Below, in pieces: positions 26,135 to 35,972 of a DNA stretch of 64,000 bases. The translations under genes and the position numbers were made by a program. The stretch's first letter is position 1, and each line of letters opens with the position of its first letter. The notes below the pieces were generated by a model. It was not told where the DNA came from. It saw nothing but the letters and a program-made list of their open reading frames with translations, and did no database searches. The stretch covers positions 1-64,000 of the forward strand of contig JAJEBQ010000019.1 of assembly GCA_022822495.1 (NCBI GenBank), written 5' to 3'. This DNA is from Paracoccaceae bacterium. Its GTDB lineage: Bacteria; Pseudomonadota; Alphaproteobacteria; Rhodobacterales; Rhodobacteraceae.

Positions 26135-27481
26135 TTAATCAAGTATACAATCCCCCATTTTATTCATTGTATTAACAATATTTCCTGTTGGGACTTCAAC
26201 ACGGTCTCCATTATATCTGTTGGTTAATTCAACAACACCTTTTTTCAAACCCCTAGGACCTACAGTAATGCGCCAGGGTATACCTATAAGCTCCATTGTG
26301 TTAAATTTTGAACCTGCCCGCTCATCTCGATCATCGTAGATTGGTTCCAGATTGGCATTATTCAGTTCGTTATAGATTCTTTCACTTACTTCACAAGATT
26401 CCTTGTCACCCATAACGGCGTTAATAATTCCCACCTTATATGGCGCCACTACAATGGGCCATTTAATCCCCTTTTCATCATGGTATGCTTCAATAATTGC
26501 TCCAACCAACCGTGAAACACCTATGCCATGTGACCCCATGTGCACAGGAACATGCATACCCTCTGAATTGGTGACCAGCGCCCCCATAGGTTCAGAGTAC
26601 TTGGTTCCAAAATAAAAAATCTGCCCAACTTCAATAGCCCTTGAAATCCCCTGATGTTCTTGCGACACTTCACGGTCAAAAGTCTCCTGGTCATGAGTTT
26701 CGTCAGTTCGGGCATAAGGAATGGTCCATTTGTCAACTATACTTTGACATTCATCAATGTCGTCAAAATTCAACTCAGATATACCAAAATTATAGTTCAG
26801 TATTCGTTTGTCAAAAAAGACTTCGGATTCACCCGTATCAGCCAAAACCAGAAACTCATGGCTATATTTACCTCCTATGGGGCCGGTATCAGCCCGCATC
26901 GGTATGGCCTTGAGTCCCAGCCGTTCATAGGTTTTAAGGTAACTGACCATATGACGGTTATAGGAATGAATCGCTGCATCCATGTCTATGTCAAAATTAT
27001 AACCATCCTTCATCAGGAACTCGCGTCCCCTCATAACTCCAAATCTCGGGCGCATTTCGTCCCTAAACTTCCATTGGATATGAAATAGGGTCAAAGGGAG
27101 ATCACGATATGATTTCACATGACTGGAAAAAATTTCAGTGATGAGCTCCTCATTGGTTGGTCCATACAGCAAATCGCGATTGTGCCGATCCCTAATTCTC
27201 AACATTTCCTCGCCATAATCATCATATCTGCCTGATTTCTGCCACAAGGAAGCAGGCTGAATTGTTGGCATCAAGAGGGGTATGTGGCCTGCCCGTTCCT
27301 GCTCTTCAATTACTATACGCTCAATCTTTTGAAGCACCCTCAGTCCGAGTGGCATCCATGAATATATCCCTGATACAGCCTGCTTTATCATTCCTGCACG
27401 CAACATGAGTTTATGACTTGTTATTTGAGCTTCCGAAGGAATCTCCCTCAACACAGGCAAAAAGTATCTTGTCATTCGCAT
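26135..27481 (-). CDS. proS: Prolyl-tRNA synthetase (short form)
   Basis: This 448-residue class II synthetase charges tRNA-Pro. Motif 1 region [16 protein letters not shown], motif 2 [21 protein letters not shown] and motif 3 [13 protein letters not shown] are present, followed by the anticodon-binding domain. The large editing domain of bacterial ProS is absent and the length of about 440 residues is that of the alphaproteobacterial form. The last residues (GDCILD) and the stop codon are encoded within the terminal repeat of the adjacent IS1595 element, so the native C-terminus was replaced. AAAGGA precedes the ATG. Confidence 0.95.
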   Translation of the reverse strand: MRMTRYFLPVLREIPSEAQITSHKLMLRAGMIKQAVSGIYSWMPLGLRVLQKIERIVIEEQERAGHIPLLMPTIQPASLWQKSGRYDDYGEEMLRIRDRHNRDLLYGPTNEELITEIFSSHVKSYRDLPLTLFHIQWKFRDEMRPRFGVMRGREFLMKDGYNFDIDMDAAIHSYNRHMVSYLKTYERLGLKAIPMRADTGPIGGKYSHEFLVLADTGESEVFFDKRILNYNFGISELNFDDIDECQSIVDKWTIPYARTDETHDQETFDREVSQEHQGISRAIEVGQIFYFGTKYSEPMGALVTNSEGMHVPVHMGSHGIGVSRLVGAIIEAYHDEKGIKWPIVVAPYKVGIINAVMGDKESCEVSERIYNELNNANLEPIYDDRDERAGSKFNTMELIGIPWRITVGPRGLKKGVVELTNRYNGDRVEVPTGNIVNTMNKMGDCILD

Positions 27482-27507
27482 CGTTTGTCCTTTGAAAACA
27501 GTATCAG

Positions 27508-29058
27508 TTAAACCGTAGGCTCTTCAATTTCAATCTCAGCCTCACATTCCATGGCATTTGCCAGTGCGGTGAACCGTGTATTAACCACTTCACCTGTAAT
27601 GCTCCTTAATCTTTCTGGTAAAATGAGAGCAAGATTATGTTTTTTAGGTTTGAATTTCAATTTGGTCAAACCTTCTGGTGAAACGACCAATAGCATAGCA
27701 CCCAACCGCATGGCCTTCCCTACAATTTCCGCCAGTCGTATTTCTTCTGGATCAAGTAGGGTCAGTAGGTTTTCGAAGTCACCATATTCATTTTGATTCT
27801 TATACCTGTGAAACAAGGAGAGGGCCAGAAATACCCTACCCGGATGATCCAATCCACCCAGGTTCGCCCTAGTGGCATTTTCAAAACAAATTATAGCTCG
27901 ATAATCAGGGTGTGACCTCCAGCTTACATCATGTAAAAGGCACGCGGCTCGAATCAGTCTCTTCTTTTCCCTGCTATATTTTCTAAAAAGAGGATAAATA
28001 AATTCGTAAAGATAATCCCCATAACCAGGTAAGCGGGATGAACTATACTCGGAAAATGAACATGCCTCCAACAAGGGATCAGAATCCTGAAGTTTCTTTG
28101 GCATCCTCAAATAAAGCAACCCCTCTCTGATCCCATTTGATGATATGGCAATTTCTTTGGGACGAAAGTTCTGGATGAGCGCTTTTAGAACCAATCCGGC
28201 CATGGAGACATGAATTAATCTTGCTGGTGAAACTTTCGTTTTCTCATGGAGAAGTTCAAGACTTTGACTATCTATCCATGCAAGCGTTTTCAGATATTCG
28301 GAGGGTGTTGATTTATATTCATTCAGAACCATCAAAGGATAATTCCTCCTGTATATATCCAATTTTGCTATCGCTCGCCAAGCACCACCGACCAGGTAGA
28401 TTGTTTCATATTTTCTAGAAAACTTGGTACGCAGATTTGATACCTCCTTCCCGATATGATTTTTAAGCGCTTCATTATCCAAATCCAGACGCTCAAGTAC
28501 CAGTGGTCCAAGAGATGAAGTTGCACAATGTCCAACTTCAGCATTTTTCACATCGGCAAGCTCCATCGAAACGCCACCAATATCTGAAACCAGGCCATTG
28601 GCTTCCGGCCACCCCAAAATAACACCATTGGCAGCAAGATTGGCTTCATGCTTACCGCTTGCTATGGTTAATTCCAGTCCGGTTTCCTTTTTTATTTTTG
28701 AAGCAAAGCTTTTACCATCACTCGCATCCCTCAATGCGGCTGTAGCAACAGATACCAGATCGGAAACATTCATCATTTCAGCAATGGTTACGAATCTACT
28801 GATTGCTGAAAGGGCACGGTCCCTACCCCTTGGGTCTAGTTTCCCAGTTTTGGCCAGAGATGCCCCCAACCCACATAAAACCTTCTCATTATAAAAATAA
28901 GCTGGCGAACGAGCAGCACCATCAAAGACGACCATTCGAACGGAATTAGAACCAACATCTATGACCGCGACACGGCGGACCCTTTCAACTACTGGATCCT
29001 GAAAAATTGGACCACTGGATTCTGAATTTGCTAATGAATACAAATCTGGACTCGTCAA
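27508..29058 (-). CDS. ppx: Exopolyphosphatase (Ppx/GppA family)
   Basis: This 516-residue protein begins, after about 30 residues, with the actin-like phosphate motif [16 protein letters not shown]; the second motif [12 protein letters not shown] and the [11 protein letters not shown] region follow. The C-terminal half contains an HD-like helical domain (CLLHDVSWR). It degrades polyphosphate from its ends. It lies 21 bases downstream of the polyphosphate kinase reading frame, so synthesis and breakdown of polyphosphate are co-transcribed. Confidence 0.92.
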   Translation of the reverse strand: MTSPDLYSLANSESSGPIFQDPVVERVRRVAVIDVGSNSVRMVVFDGAARSPAYFYNEKVLCGLGASLAKTGKLDPRGRDRALSAISRFVTIAEMMNVSDLVSVATAALRDASDGKSFASKIKKETGLELTIASGKHEANLAANGVILGWPEANGLVSDIGGVSMELADVKNAEVGHCATSSLGPLVLERLDLDNEALKNHIGKEVSNLRTKFSRKYETIYLVGGAWRAIAKLDIYRRNYPLMVLNEYKSTPSEYLKTLAWIDSQSLELLHEKTKVSPARLIHVSMAGLVLKALIQNFRPKEIAISSNGIREGLLYLRMPKKLQDSDPLLEACSFSEYSSSRLPGYGDYLYEFIYPLFRKYSREKKRLIRAACLLHDVSWRSHPDYRAIICFENATRANLGGLDHPGRVFLALSLFHRYKNQNEYGDFENLLTLLDPEEIRLAEIVGKAMRLGAMLLVVSPEGLTKLKFKPKKHNLALILPERLRSITGEVVNTRFTALANAMECEAEIEIEEPTV

Positions 29059-29079
29059 ATCATTATCCGCGAATTCAAA

Positions 29080-32016
29080 TTAATCCTTGGTTCCCAACAA
29101 TCGTATTTCTTTTTTGGCGCCAGCTGAACCTCGGCCGGAAAGGGAAGGGTTTTCCATGAAAAAGGAATGGCAATTGAATAGTTCCTCAGAACTGGTATGT
29201 TTCTCTCGAACATAGTTACCATAAGGCTGTAATACCCAACTCTGTTCCTGATCAGAAAGATTGGCAGCCAAGATTTGGCTCATAATCTGATCACGAACGG
29301 TTTTATTCTTTATTTCAACCAGTGTTTCCACTCTTCGGTCGAGATTGCGTTCCATCCAGTCTGCGGAGGAAATAAATATTCTTGCTTTGGCTGAGGGGAT
29401 GGTGTTGCCATTGGAAAAACAAAATAAGCGTGAATGTTCAAGGAACCTACCGACGATAGATTTTACCCGAATGTTTTCAGACAACCCCTTGATACCTGGC
29501 CTTAAGCCACAAATACCACGAACAATCAAACTGATTTTTACGCCAGCCTGGCTTGCTTCATAGAGTGCATCAATAATCAATGGATCAATCAGTGCATTCA
29601 TCTTGGCCCAAATTTGTGCAGGTTTACCTTTCTTGGCATTATCGGTTTCTGCTGCGATTAACGATTGCAGTGTTTCCCTGAGATTGAAGGGAGAAATCGA
29701 TAAACATTCGAGGGTATCGGGAACGGCATAGCCGGAGACATAATTGAACAGTTTAGTTCCATCACGGCCCAATTCCTGATCACATGTGAATAAGCTTACA
29801 TCGGTATAAACCCTGGCTGTAATTGGGTGGTAGTTACCTGTGCCAAAATGGGTATAAGTAACCAACAGGTTACCTTCCCGGCGAATAACTGAAGATACCT
29901 TGGCGTGTGTCTTAAGGTTTATAAAGCCATAAACCACATGCGCTCCCGCCCGCTCAAGAGCTCTGGATTGCCTGATATTGGCTGCTTCATCAAATCTTGC
30001 CTTCAACTCAACCAGTGCTGTAACTGATTTTCCATTCTCAGCAGCTTCACAAAGGGCGGCAACTATGGGGCTCTCGTATGAAGTTCTATAGAGGGTCTGC
30101 TTGATCGCGACGACATTTGGGTCTTGGGCGGCTTGTCTAATAAAACGAATGACCATATCAAAGGTTTCATAGGGATGATGTAACAACATATCCTTGCTTT
30201 TGACCGCAGCAAATATATCGTCATTATGTTCCTGAACCCTCTCAGGTACACGGGGAGTGAATTTTGACCACAACAAATCCTGGCGATCCTCCAAAACCAG
30301 TTCACTGAGATCCGCCATCCCGATCATTCCGGGAATTTCAGTAACTTTATCATTGGAAAATTGCAATTCGGCCAGCACCTTTTTCCTTAGATCACCATAT
30401 GAACTCTGCGAGATTGATACTTGGATCACTTCCCCGCGTCGTCGTCTTTTCAAAGCTGTCTCAAACTCACGAACCAAGTCTTCAGCTTCTTCCTCAATTT
30501 CCAGATCACTGTCTCTGAGTACTCTGAATATACAGTTTTCCACGACCTTATATTCTGGAAAAATAAAGTGAACCTTCTCCAGCAGAAGTTCTTCCAAAGG
30601 GATAAATCTTTTTTCGCCTTCGGAACCATCTGGCAAGAGCATGAAGCGGTTTATCTGAACCGGTATGGGAAGTAAGGCGCTGAGCTGTTTTTTATCCTTA
30701 GCCCTTTCAAGTCGAATGGCGATGGTAAAGCTTGCATTAGGGATGAAAGGAAATGGATGAGCTGGATCAATTGCCAAGGGTGTCAATACTGGGAAAACTT
30801 CGTTTATAAATATCTTGTCCAGATATTTTTTATCTTCCGTGGTAAGTTGACTTCGATCAAGGATTAAAATCCCAACTTCTTCCATCTCTTCACGTATGAG
30901 ATTCCAGGTATCAATCTGGGCCGAGAGTAATTTCCTTGAATCTTTTTCGATTTCGATCAATTGCTCAGAAGGAAGGCGACCATCCGTACCAGGGGGATAA
31001 TTACCAGTACTGGCCAACTCCATCAAACCGGCAACCCTGACGGAATAGAACTCATCAAAATTAGTAGCGGAGATCGATAAAAATCTTACCCTCTCCAAAA
31101 GGGGAACAGCAGGGTTTTGTGATTCTTCAAGAACCCTCCAGTTGAAATGTAACCAGGATAATTCTCGGTTGAAATACTTTTTTGCACCCTCAATTTCAGC
31201 TTGCTCTACTTCAACACCCGTGGGAAATTCCGAAAATAGGAAATTGGAAGTGTTCCTTTTTGAATTTTTCAGGACCATTATTCCCTTGGACTTTTTTTTC
31301 TCGGTTTCTTTTGTGGATAATAATTCTCTTACCATTTTTTTGTTAACAGGCCTTTTACTAATGAGCGATATGCGATCAAGTTCATTTACCATCTGATGGG
31401 CGGCAGCAAAAGACCTTTCTCCATTCTTGACTATATATTGTATAAAATCAGGAGTATAATTTATCTGCTTATCTGAAAACAGTTTTCTGTAAAGAATTGA
31501 AAGAAGTTTGGCATCTGGTTGATGAATTTTACCAACCCGACTTCCCAACAACCTGCTTCTCAGATCAGGCATCTCAAAACCGATCTCCTTGGGATCAAGT
31601 GCAGATGTTATTAACAGTTTTCTGTTTTCGTTGGCAATCGTATTACATAGTTGGAACAAATCCTCTTCTTTATCCCTGAAGCCCGATAGATCTTCCAGAT
31701 TTTCGACTATGATTGATTGCGTAGATGGAAATCTGGAATACTCTTCTGCCGAGAACTCACTCGCTTCAATATGATGGGCATTGTGGTTCTGTTCCCAAAT
31801 TTTTGCCAAGTGGGTTTTACCCGAGCTACTTGGCCCCACCAAGATAAAACGATTATCGGGCCAATTGCCGGTGTCATTCAACAAATCCCATAATTTTGAA
31901 TTGGAGGCAGCAACTATAAAATCAGCCTCCTTATAGGATGGCTTGAAATCAAAATCTAAAATTTGCGCCTTGGTCACGGGATAACGATCACCGGGCCTAG
32001 ATTGAATAAATGCCAT
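29080..32016 (-). CDS. ppk: HdaA-type DnaA-related protein fused in frame to polyphosphate kinase 1
   Basis: One uninterrupted 978-codon frame joins two proteins. Residues 1 to about 235 form a DnaA/Hda-type ATPase: Walker A GPSSSGKTHL at 61-70, IIVENLEDL near 102-110 and DLRSRLLGSRVG near 151-162. Hda-type proteins lower DnaA activity. From about residue 278 (KKYFNRELSWLHFNWRVLEE) it is polyphosphate kinase 1, with the autophosphorylated His in NLKTHAK and the second His in FLEHSRLF. Relatives carry hdaA and ppk as adjacent separate genes. An internal ATG at codon 247 (position 31278) with AAGGGAA just ahead could also give free kinase. The linker (residues 236-275) is Lys- and Ser-rich. Confidence 0.88.
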   Translation of the reverse strand: MAFIQSRPGDRYPVTKAQILDFDFKPSYKEADFIVAASNSKLWDLLNDTGNWPDNRFILVGPSSSGKTHLAKIWEQNHNAHHIEASEFSAEEYSRFPSTQSIIVENLEDLSGFRDKEEDLFQLCNTIANENRKLLITSALDPKEIGFEMPDLRSRLLGSRVGKIHQPDAKLLSILYRKLFSDKQINYTPDFIQYIVKNGERSFAAAHQMVNELDRISLISKRPVNKKMVRELLSTKETEKKKSKGIMVLKNSKRNTSNFLFSEFPTGVEVEQAEIEGAKKYFNRELSWLHFNWRVLEESQNPAVPLLERVRFLSISATNFDEFYSVRVAGLMELASTGNYPPGTDGRLPSEQLIEIEKDSRKLLSAQIDTWNLIREEMEEVGILILDRSQLTTEDKKYLDKIFINEVFPVLTPLAIDPAHPFPFIPNASFTIAIRLERAKDKKQLSALLPIPVQINRFMLLPDGSEGEKRFIPLEELLLEKVHFIFPEYKVVENCIFRVLRDSDLEIEEEAEDLVREFETALKRRRRGEVIQVSISQSSYGDLRKKVLAELQFSNDKVTEIPGMIGMADLSELVLEDRQDLLWSKFTPRVPERVQEHNDDIFAAVKSKDMLLHHPYETFDMVIRFIRQAAQDPNVVAIKQTLYRTSYESPIVAALCEAAENGKSVTALVELKARFDEAANIRQSRALERAGAHVVYGFINLKTHAKVSSVIRREGNLLVTYTHFGTGNYHPITARVYTDVSLFTCDQELGRDGTKLFNYVSGYAVPDTLECLSISPFNLRETLQSLIAAETDNAKKGKPAQIWAKMNALIDPLIIDALYEASQAGVKISLIVRGICGLRPGIKGLSENIRVKSIVGRFLEHSRLFCFSNGNTIPSAKARIFISSADWMERNLDRRVETLVEIKNKTVRDQIMSQILAANLSDQEQSWVLQPYGNYVREKHTSSEELFNCHSFFMENPSLSGRGSAGAKKEIRLLGTKD

Positions 32017-32262
32017 TACATAATTTCATTAAAATACGAAAATCCATGAAAACTCAGACATATCATAACTTCAAGGTACTTAACCAATGCCTTATTTGCA
32101 TACCCCAACTCATCTGGCCAATGGTTGACCACGTAAAAAATGGGTAATAGCACCACTCTAAACAAAATTCAATACCCGCAAATCAGGCATTAAGTGCCAA
32201 CAATAATCCCCAAATCCATCCAACAAAAATGAAATGGTTAAAATAGAATAGTAGTATTTCTC

Positions 32263-33342
32263 CTACTTAATATCCTGTGTGTCTTTTATGCTGGCCTTAC
32301 CACGGTAGAGCGTTCCTTCCAGATACTGTTTGATACCAAATCTAAGGAAAACACCTATGATAGCAGCCATAGGAACTGCCACCATCAAACCAACTAATCC
32401 AAACAAGAAGCCGAAGGCTGATAATGAAAAGAGTATCCAAACGGGATGAAGTCCAACAGATTTACCAACAATTTTTGGCGTCAAAAAGTTGCCATCCAGA
32501 ATTTGTCCCAACACGAAAATCAGGCTTACCAGAACGATGTACAGTGGATCATCCCAGAATTGAAACAGGGATAACCCGATGGAAATTATACCCCCAAGGA
32601 TGGAACCCAGAAAGGGAATGAATGAAATCAACCCAGCAAGAAAGCCAATTATCAACCCTGCCTTCAAGCCGACAAAGTATAGGGTTATACCGTAAAACAA
32701 GCCAAGTATGAGACAAATAGTCAGTTGTCCTCTGATAAAACTTGACAAGATAAAATCTACTTCCCTGGCCAATTCTCTGATTGTTCCCTTGTGATCCACA
32801 GGTAAAAGAGAATCAATCTTGGCGATCATCTGGTCCCAGTCGGCTAAAGTGTAAATCAAGACAACCGGAACGATAATCAAAAAAGTGCCAGTCTGCCAAG
32901 CAATATTGAAAGAATTGTATATGCCCGTTACAATTTCATTGGTATAACTTTGGAAAAACCCCAGGAATTTGTTGAGGGAAATCCCCAATTGCGTTTCTTC
33001 ACTTACTATATCTGGAAAAAGAACCTTCAAGAACTCCAGCAGTGCCTCTAGGGTTGCAGGAAGTATACCAAAAAGCTCTCTGAACTGAACTCCCAGTAAT
33101 GGTACGAAGATCACGACTGCGGAACCCAACACCAGAAAAGATAAAACGGAGACAATGCCAGTTGAAATTGTACGATTTAAACCAAAAGACTCAAATTTAT
33201 CAACGAAAGGATCAAGCAAATATGCCAAAGCCATGCCAACAATGAATGGCAGAAGGATATCCCCAAGCAAGTAAAGCAAAAGGAGGGTAATAGACAGGGT
33301 TATACCCCACCAGATCAATTGTATTTTTGCTGAAAGTGCCAT
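32263..33342 (-). CDS. AI-2E/PerM-family membrane protein
   Basis: This protein of about 359 residues has seven to eight membrane segments and the family core: PFIVGMALAYLLDPFVD near the N-terminus, SSFIRGQLTICLILGLFYGI, and GSILGGIISIGLSLFQF followed by GQILDGNFLTPKIVG. Members are multipass transporters of unclear cargo; some export Na+ or autoinducer 2. In many alphaproteobacteria it lies just upstream of hdaA, as here, with 246 bases between. Neither the TTG at 33387 nor the ATG at 33342 has a good ribosome site; the latter gives the usual family length. The gap 32017-32262 shows nothing else. Confidence 0.82.
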   Translation of the reverse strand: MALSAKIQLIWWGITLSITLLLLYLLGDILLPFIVGMALAYLLDPFVDKFESFGLNRTISTGIVSVLSFLVLGSAVVIFVPLLGVQFRELFGILPATLEALLEFLKVLFPDIVSEETQLGISLNKFLGFFQSYTNEIVTGIYNSFNIAWQTGTFLIIVPVVLIYTLADWDQMIAKIDSLLPVDHKGTIRELAREVDFILSSFIRGQLTICLILGLFYGITLYFVGLKAGLIIGFLAGLISFIPFLGSILGGIISIGLSLFQFWDDPLYIVLVSLIFVLGQILDGNFLTPKIVGKSVGLHPVWILFSLSAFGFLFGLVGLMVAVPMAAIIGVFLRFGIKQYLEGTLYRGKASIKDTQDIK

Positions 33343-33445
33343 AGTGCAAGGATCAATATAACGGTATTCTAGATTTCTTGTTGCCAATTAGAATAATGGT
33401 TAAAGGTAATTATTCAAAGGTTTTGAACTCCATGATTTGGGATTA

Positions 33446-34219
33446 TCAATAAAATTGTTCCCGAATTAATCGTTCTTGCAACCCATGCCCTGGATCAAAC
33501 AAAATTCTATGCTTGATGGATGGTTCACTGGCTACAGAAACTGACAAGACATTGAAAGCGGGCTTGCCATCTGCATCGGCCCGACATGGTCTTTTTTTGT
33601 TTTCCAGAACTTTGAATTCGACATGGGCCGAGTTAGGCAGCAAAGCACCGCGCCACCTGCGTGGACGAAAAGCAGCCATGGCTGTTAAAGCCAGAACATC
33701 TGATCCAATCGGTATGATGGGTCCGTGGGCTGAAAAATTATAGGCAGTTGATCCAGCCGGTGTCGCCAGTAAAGCCCCATCACAGACCAATTCCTCCATT
33801 CTGACTTTATTGTCGACTAAAATTTGTAGTTTGATTGCCTGTGGGCCAGCTCGAAAAAGCGACACTTCATTTATTGCCAAATCAATGTGAGTTTTGCCCT
33901 GAATATCGATCGCGTTCATCCTTAAGGGGTTAATTTCTTCCTCTTCGGCGGCTTGAAGCCGTTCAATCAAATGGGCTTCCTTATATTCGTTCATCAGAAA
34001 TCCTGTTGACCCCCTGTTCATGCCATAAACAGGACAAACCAGATGTCTGGTTTGATGAAGTGTTTGAAGCATAAATCCATCCCCACCAAGGGCCACGATA
34101 ACTTCGGCCTGATCCATTTGGCAGTTGCCAAATGCATTCTCCAAACTTGTTAGGGACTTTTGAGCATTCTCGTCGGTACTCGCAAGGAAACAAATTTTAC
34201 TTAATTTGGTCTCGGACAT
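33446..34219 (-). CDS. nadK: NAD kinase
   Basis: This 257-residue protein has the NAD kinase motifs GGDGFML at 45-51, NRGSTGFLMNE, and the conserved block LLATPAGSTAYNFSAHGP. It phosphorylates NAD to NADP. The length is that of the compact alphaproteobacterial form. It is the first minus-strand gene before the divergent glyA and is about 100 bases upstream of the PerM-like gene. Confidence 0.93.
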   Translation of the reverse strand: MSETKLSKICFLASTDENAQKSLTSLENAFGNCQMDQAEVIVALGGDGFMLQTLHQTRHLVCPVYGMNRGSTGFLMNEYKEAHLIERLQAAEEEEINPLRMNAIDIQGKTHIDLAINEVSLFRAGPQAIKLQILVDNKVRMEELVCDGALLATPAGSTAYNFSAHGPIIPIGSDVLALTAMAAFRPRRWRGALLPNSAHVEFKVLENKKRPCRADADGKPAFNVLSVSVASEPSIKHRILFDPGHGLQERLIREQFY

Positions 34220-34419
34220 GGGTCTTGAATTTGTGTTTCCTCTGGCAAAAAATTTTAGTCCTGTTTATACCATTGGTTTTGAACATCATGTTAAACAATT
34301 GTCTGGTACGATATAGAAAAATGAAAAATATTTTTCTATCGTACTCGGAATAATTCCCTTTTGAAATACACAAAACTCAATTAAATACAGAATGGAATTT
34401 TCTTTGCTGGAGACCCAAT

Positions 34420-35706
34420 ATGATTGTGAACCTGTTATCTACACAAGACGAGTTGTTGGCCAATAGTGACCCGCAGATAAATGCTGCCATTAAGGAAGAA
34501 CTCAGACGACAACAAAACCAAATCGAACTGATTGCATCAGAAAATATTGTCAATCCCACAATCTTGGCAGCCCAGGGATCAGTTTTAACCAACAAATATG
34601 CAGAGGGATATGTAAACCGTCGATATTATGGTGGTTGTGAATTTGTTGATATTGCCGAACAGCTTGCTATTGAACGGTCATGCAAACTTTTTCAATGCCA
34701 ATTTGCCAACGTCCAACCCCATTCCGGTAGCCAGGCAAATCAGGCTGTATTCAATGCCTTGTTAGCTCCTGGTGATACCTTTTTAGGTATGAACCTTGCA
34801 TCGGGTGGCCATCTGACACACGGTGCCAAACCCAACCAATCAGGCAAATGGTTCAACGCTGTACAATATGGGGTGAGGAGAGATAACTTTTTGATTGATT
34901 TTGACCAGGTCAGAACTCTGGCTCACCAGGAAAAACCAAAATTGATCATTGCAGGTGGCTCGGCCATTCCGAGAATTATTGATTTTAAAAAATTCCGTGA
35001 GATCTGCGATGAAGTCGGTGCACTACTCTTGGTTGATATGGCTCATTTCGCCGGGTTGGTTGCGGCCCAAATACATCCCTCACCATTTCCTTATGCGGAT
35101 GTAGCAACAACAACGACCCACAAAACGCTTAAGGGTCCTCGAGGTGGCGCTGTATTTACCAATAGCGAGGAAATAATAAAGAAGGTCAATTCAGCCGTCT
35201 TTCCAGGAATTCAGGGTGGCCCATTGATGCATGTCATTGCCGCCAAGGCGGTGGCCTTTGGTGAAGCACTGAAACCTGAATTTGTAACCTACTCCGAACA
35301 GGTTGTTGCCAATGCCCGTATGTTGGCCCAAACGTTAATTGATGGTGGGTTGGATATTATCACCGGGGGAACAGATACACATGTAATGCTTGTTGATCTG
35401 CGACCTATGGGTATCAAAGGGGTGGAAGCAGAAACTGCATTGGAAAGAGCAAATATTACCTGTAACAAGAATGGTATACCTTTTGATCCAGAAAAACCGA
35501 TGGTAACATCTGGTGTGAGATTGGGAACACCCGCTTGCACCTCAAGAGGATTTAACAGTGATGACTTTCAACTGGTTGGAAAACTCATTCTCAAGACCCT
35601 GGATGGCCTATCAAAAAATGGTATGGATAATAACGACTCGGTTGAAGCAGAGGTCAGAAAAGAAGTTGAAAAACTTTGTGACAAATACCCAATTTATAAG
35701 GCTTGA
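34420..35706 (+). CDS. glyA: Serine hydroxymethyltransferase
   Basis: This 428-residue PLP enzyme interconverts serine and glycine with tetrahydrofolate. The pyridoxal lysine lies in [14 protein letters not shown], and [16 protein letters not shown] and the HLTHG stretch are all intact. It matches the family over its full length. It lies 200 bases from the divergent nadK and is followed by the small lipoprotein gene and hom, so glycine, serine and threonine-family metabolism cluster here. Confidence 0.96.
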   Translation: MIVNLLSTQDELLANSDPQINAAIKEELRRQQNQIELIASENIVNPTILAAQGSVLTNKYAEGYVNRRYYGGCEFVDIAEQLAIERSCKLFQCQFANVQPHSGSQANQAVFNALLAPGDTFLGMNLASGGHLTHGAKPNQSGKWFNAVQYGVRRDNFLIDFDQVRTLAHQEKPKLIIAGGSAIPRIIDFKKFREICDEVGALLLVDMAHFAGLVAAQIHPSPFPYADVATTTTHKTLKGPRGGAVFTNSEEIIKKVNSAVFPGIQGGPLMHVIAAKAVAFGEALKPEFVTYSEQVVANARMLAQTLIDGGLDIITGGTDTHVMLVDLRPMGIKGVEAETALERANITCNKNGIPFDPEKPMVTSGVRLGTPACTSRGFNSDDFQLVGKLILKTLDGLSKNGMDNNDSVEAEVRKEVEKLCDKYPIYKA

Positions 35707-35742
35707 CTCAAGTATACTCAGGCAGAATTGAATGGTTGATTT

Positions 35743-35946
35743 ATGAAGATTTCCATTGTCGGAATATTAGCATCCATCAGTATTTTGATGTTTTTATCAG
35801 GGTGCTTGCCACCTTCCAAAGAAATAGTGGCCATCGAAGAAAATGAGAGGCAAACAATTGACCGGGAAAAAACTGCTGATTTACTACCCATCAAAGATTT
35901 CGAACCTCCACATGACCCGACAATTGATGAAAACATAAATCCCTGA
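35743..35946 (+). CDS. Small lipoprotein
   Basis: This 67-residue protein has a 20-residue signal segment ending in the lipobox LSGC, so Cys20 would be lipid-modified. The mature part is short, acidic and Pro-rich (LPPSKEIVAIEENERQ, then DFEPPHDPTIDENINP), with no further domain. It sits between glyA and hom in the same direction (36 and 26 bases away). Its function is unknown. The ribosome site is weak, but the lipobox and spacing make the gene credible. Confidence 0.7.
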   Translation: MKISIVGILASISILMFLSGCLPPSKEIVAIEENERQTIDREKTADLLPIKDFEPPHDPTIDENINP

Positions 35947-35972
35947 TGCATTTATTTTTTATGGAGCAATAA

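Larger units (their letters stand above)
24360..26155 (-). mobile_element. IS1595-family insertion sequence carrying two nested miniature elements
   Basis: The element is bounded by 23-base inverted repeats at 24360-24382 and 26133-26155 that differ at one base (GGGGATTRTATACTTG...). It encodes one transposase on the minus strand. It is 1796 bases long; removing the two nested insertions and one copy of each duplication leaves about 1340 bases. IS1595 elements usually duplicate 8 bases of target, but the flanks TAATTATT and CATTTTAT are not identical, so the duplication is lost or the ends have drifted. The right repeat overlaps the 3' end of proS. Confidence 0.9.

Noticed and set aside
24352..26163. 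Target-site duplication of the IS1595 element
   Set aside because: The flanking octamers TAATTATT and CATTTTAT are not the same; no duplication can be claimed.
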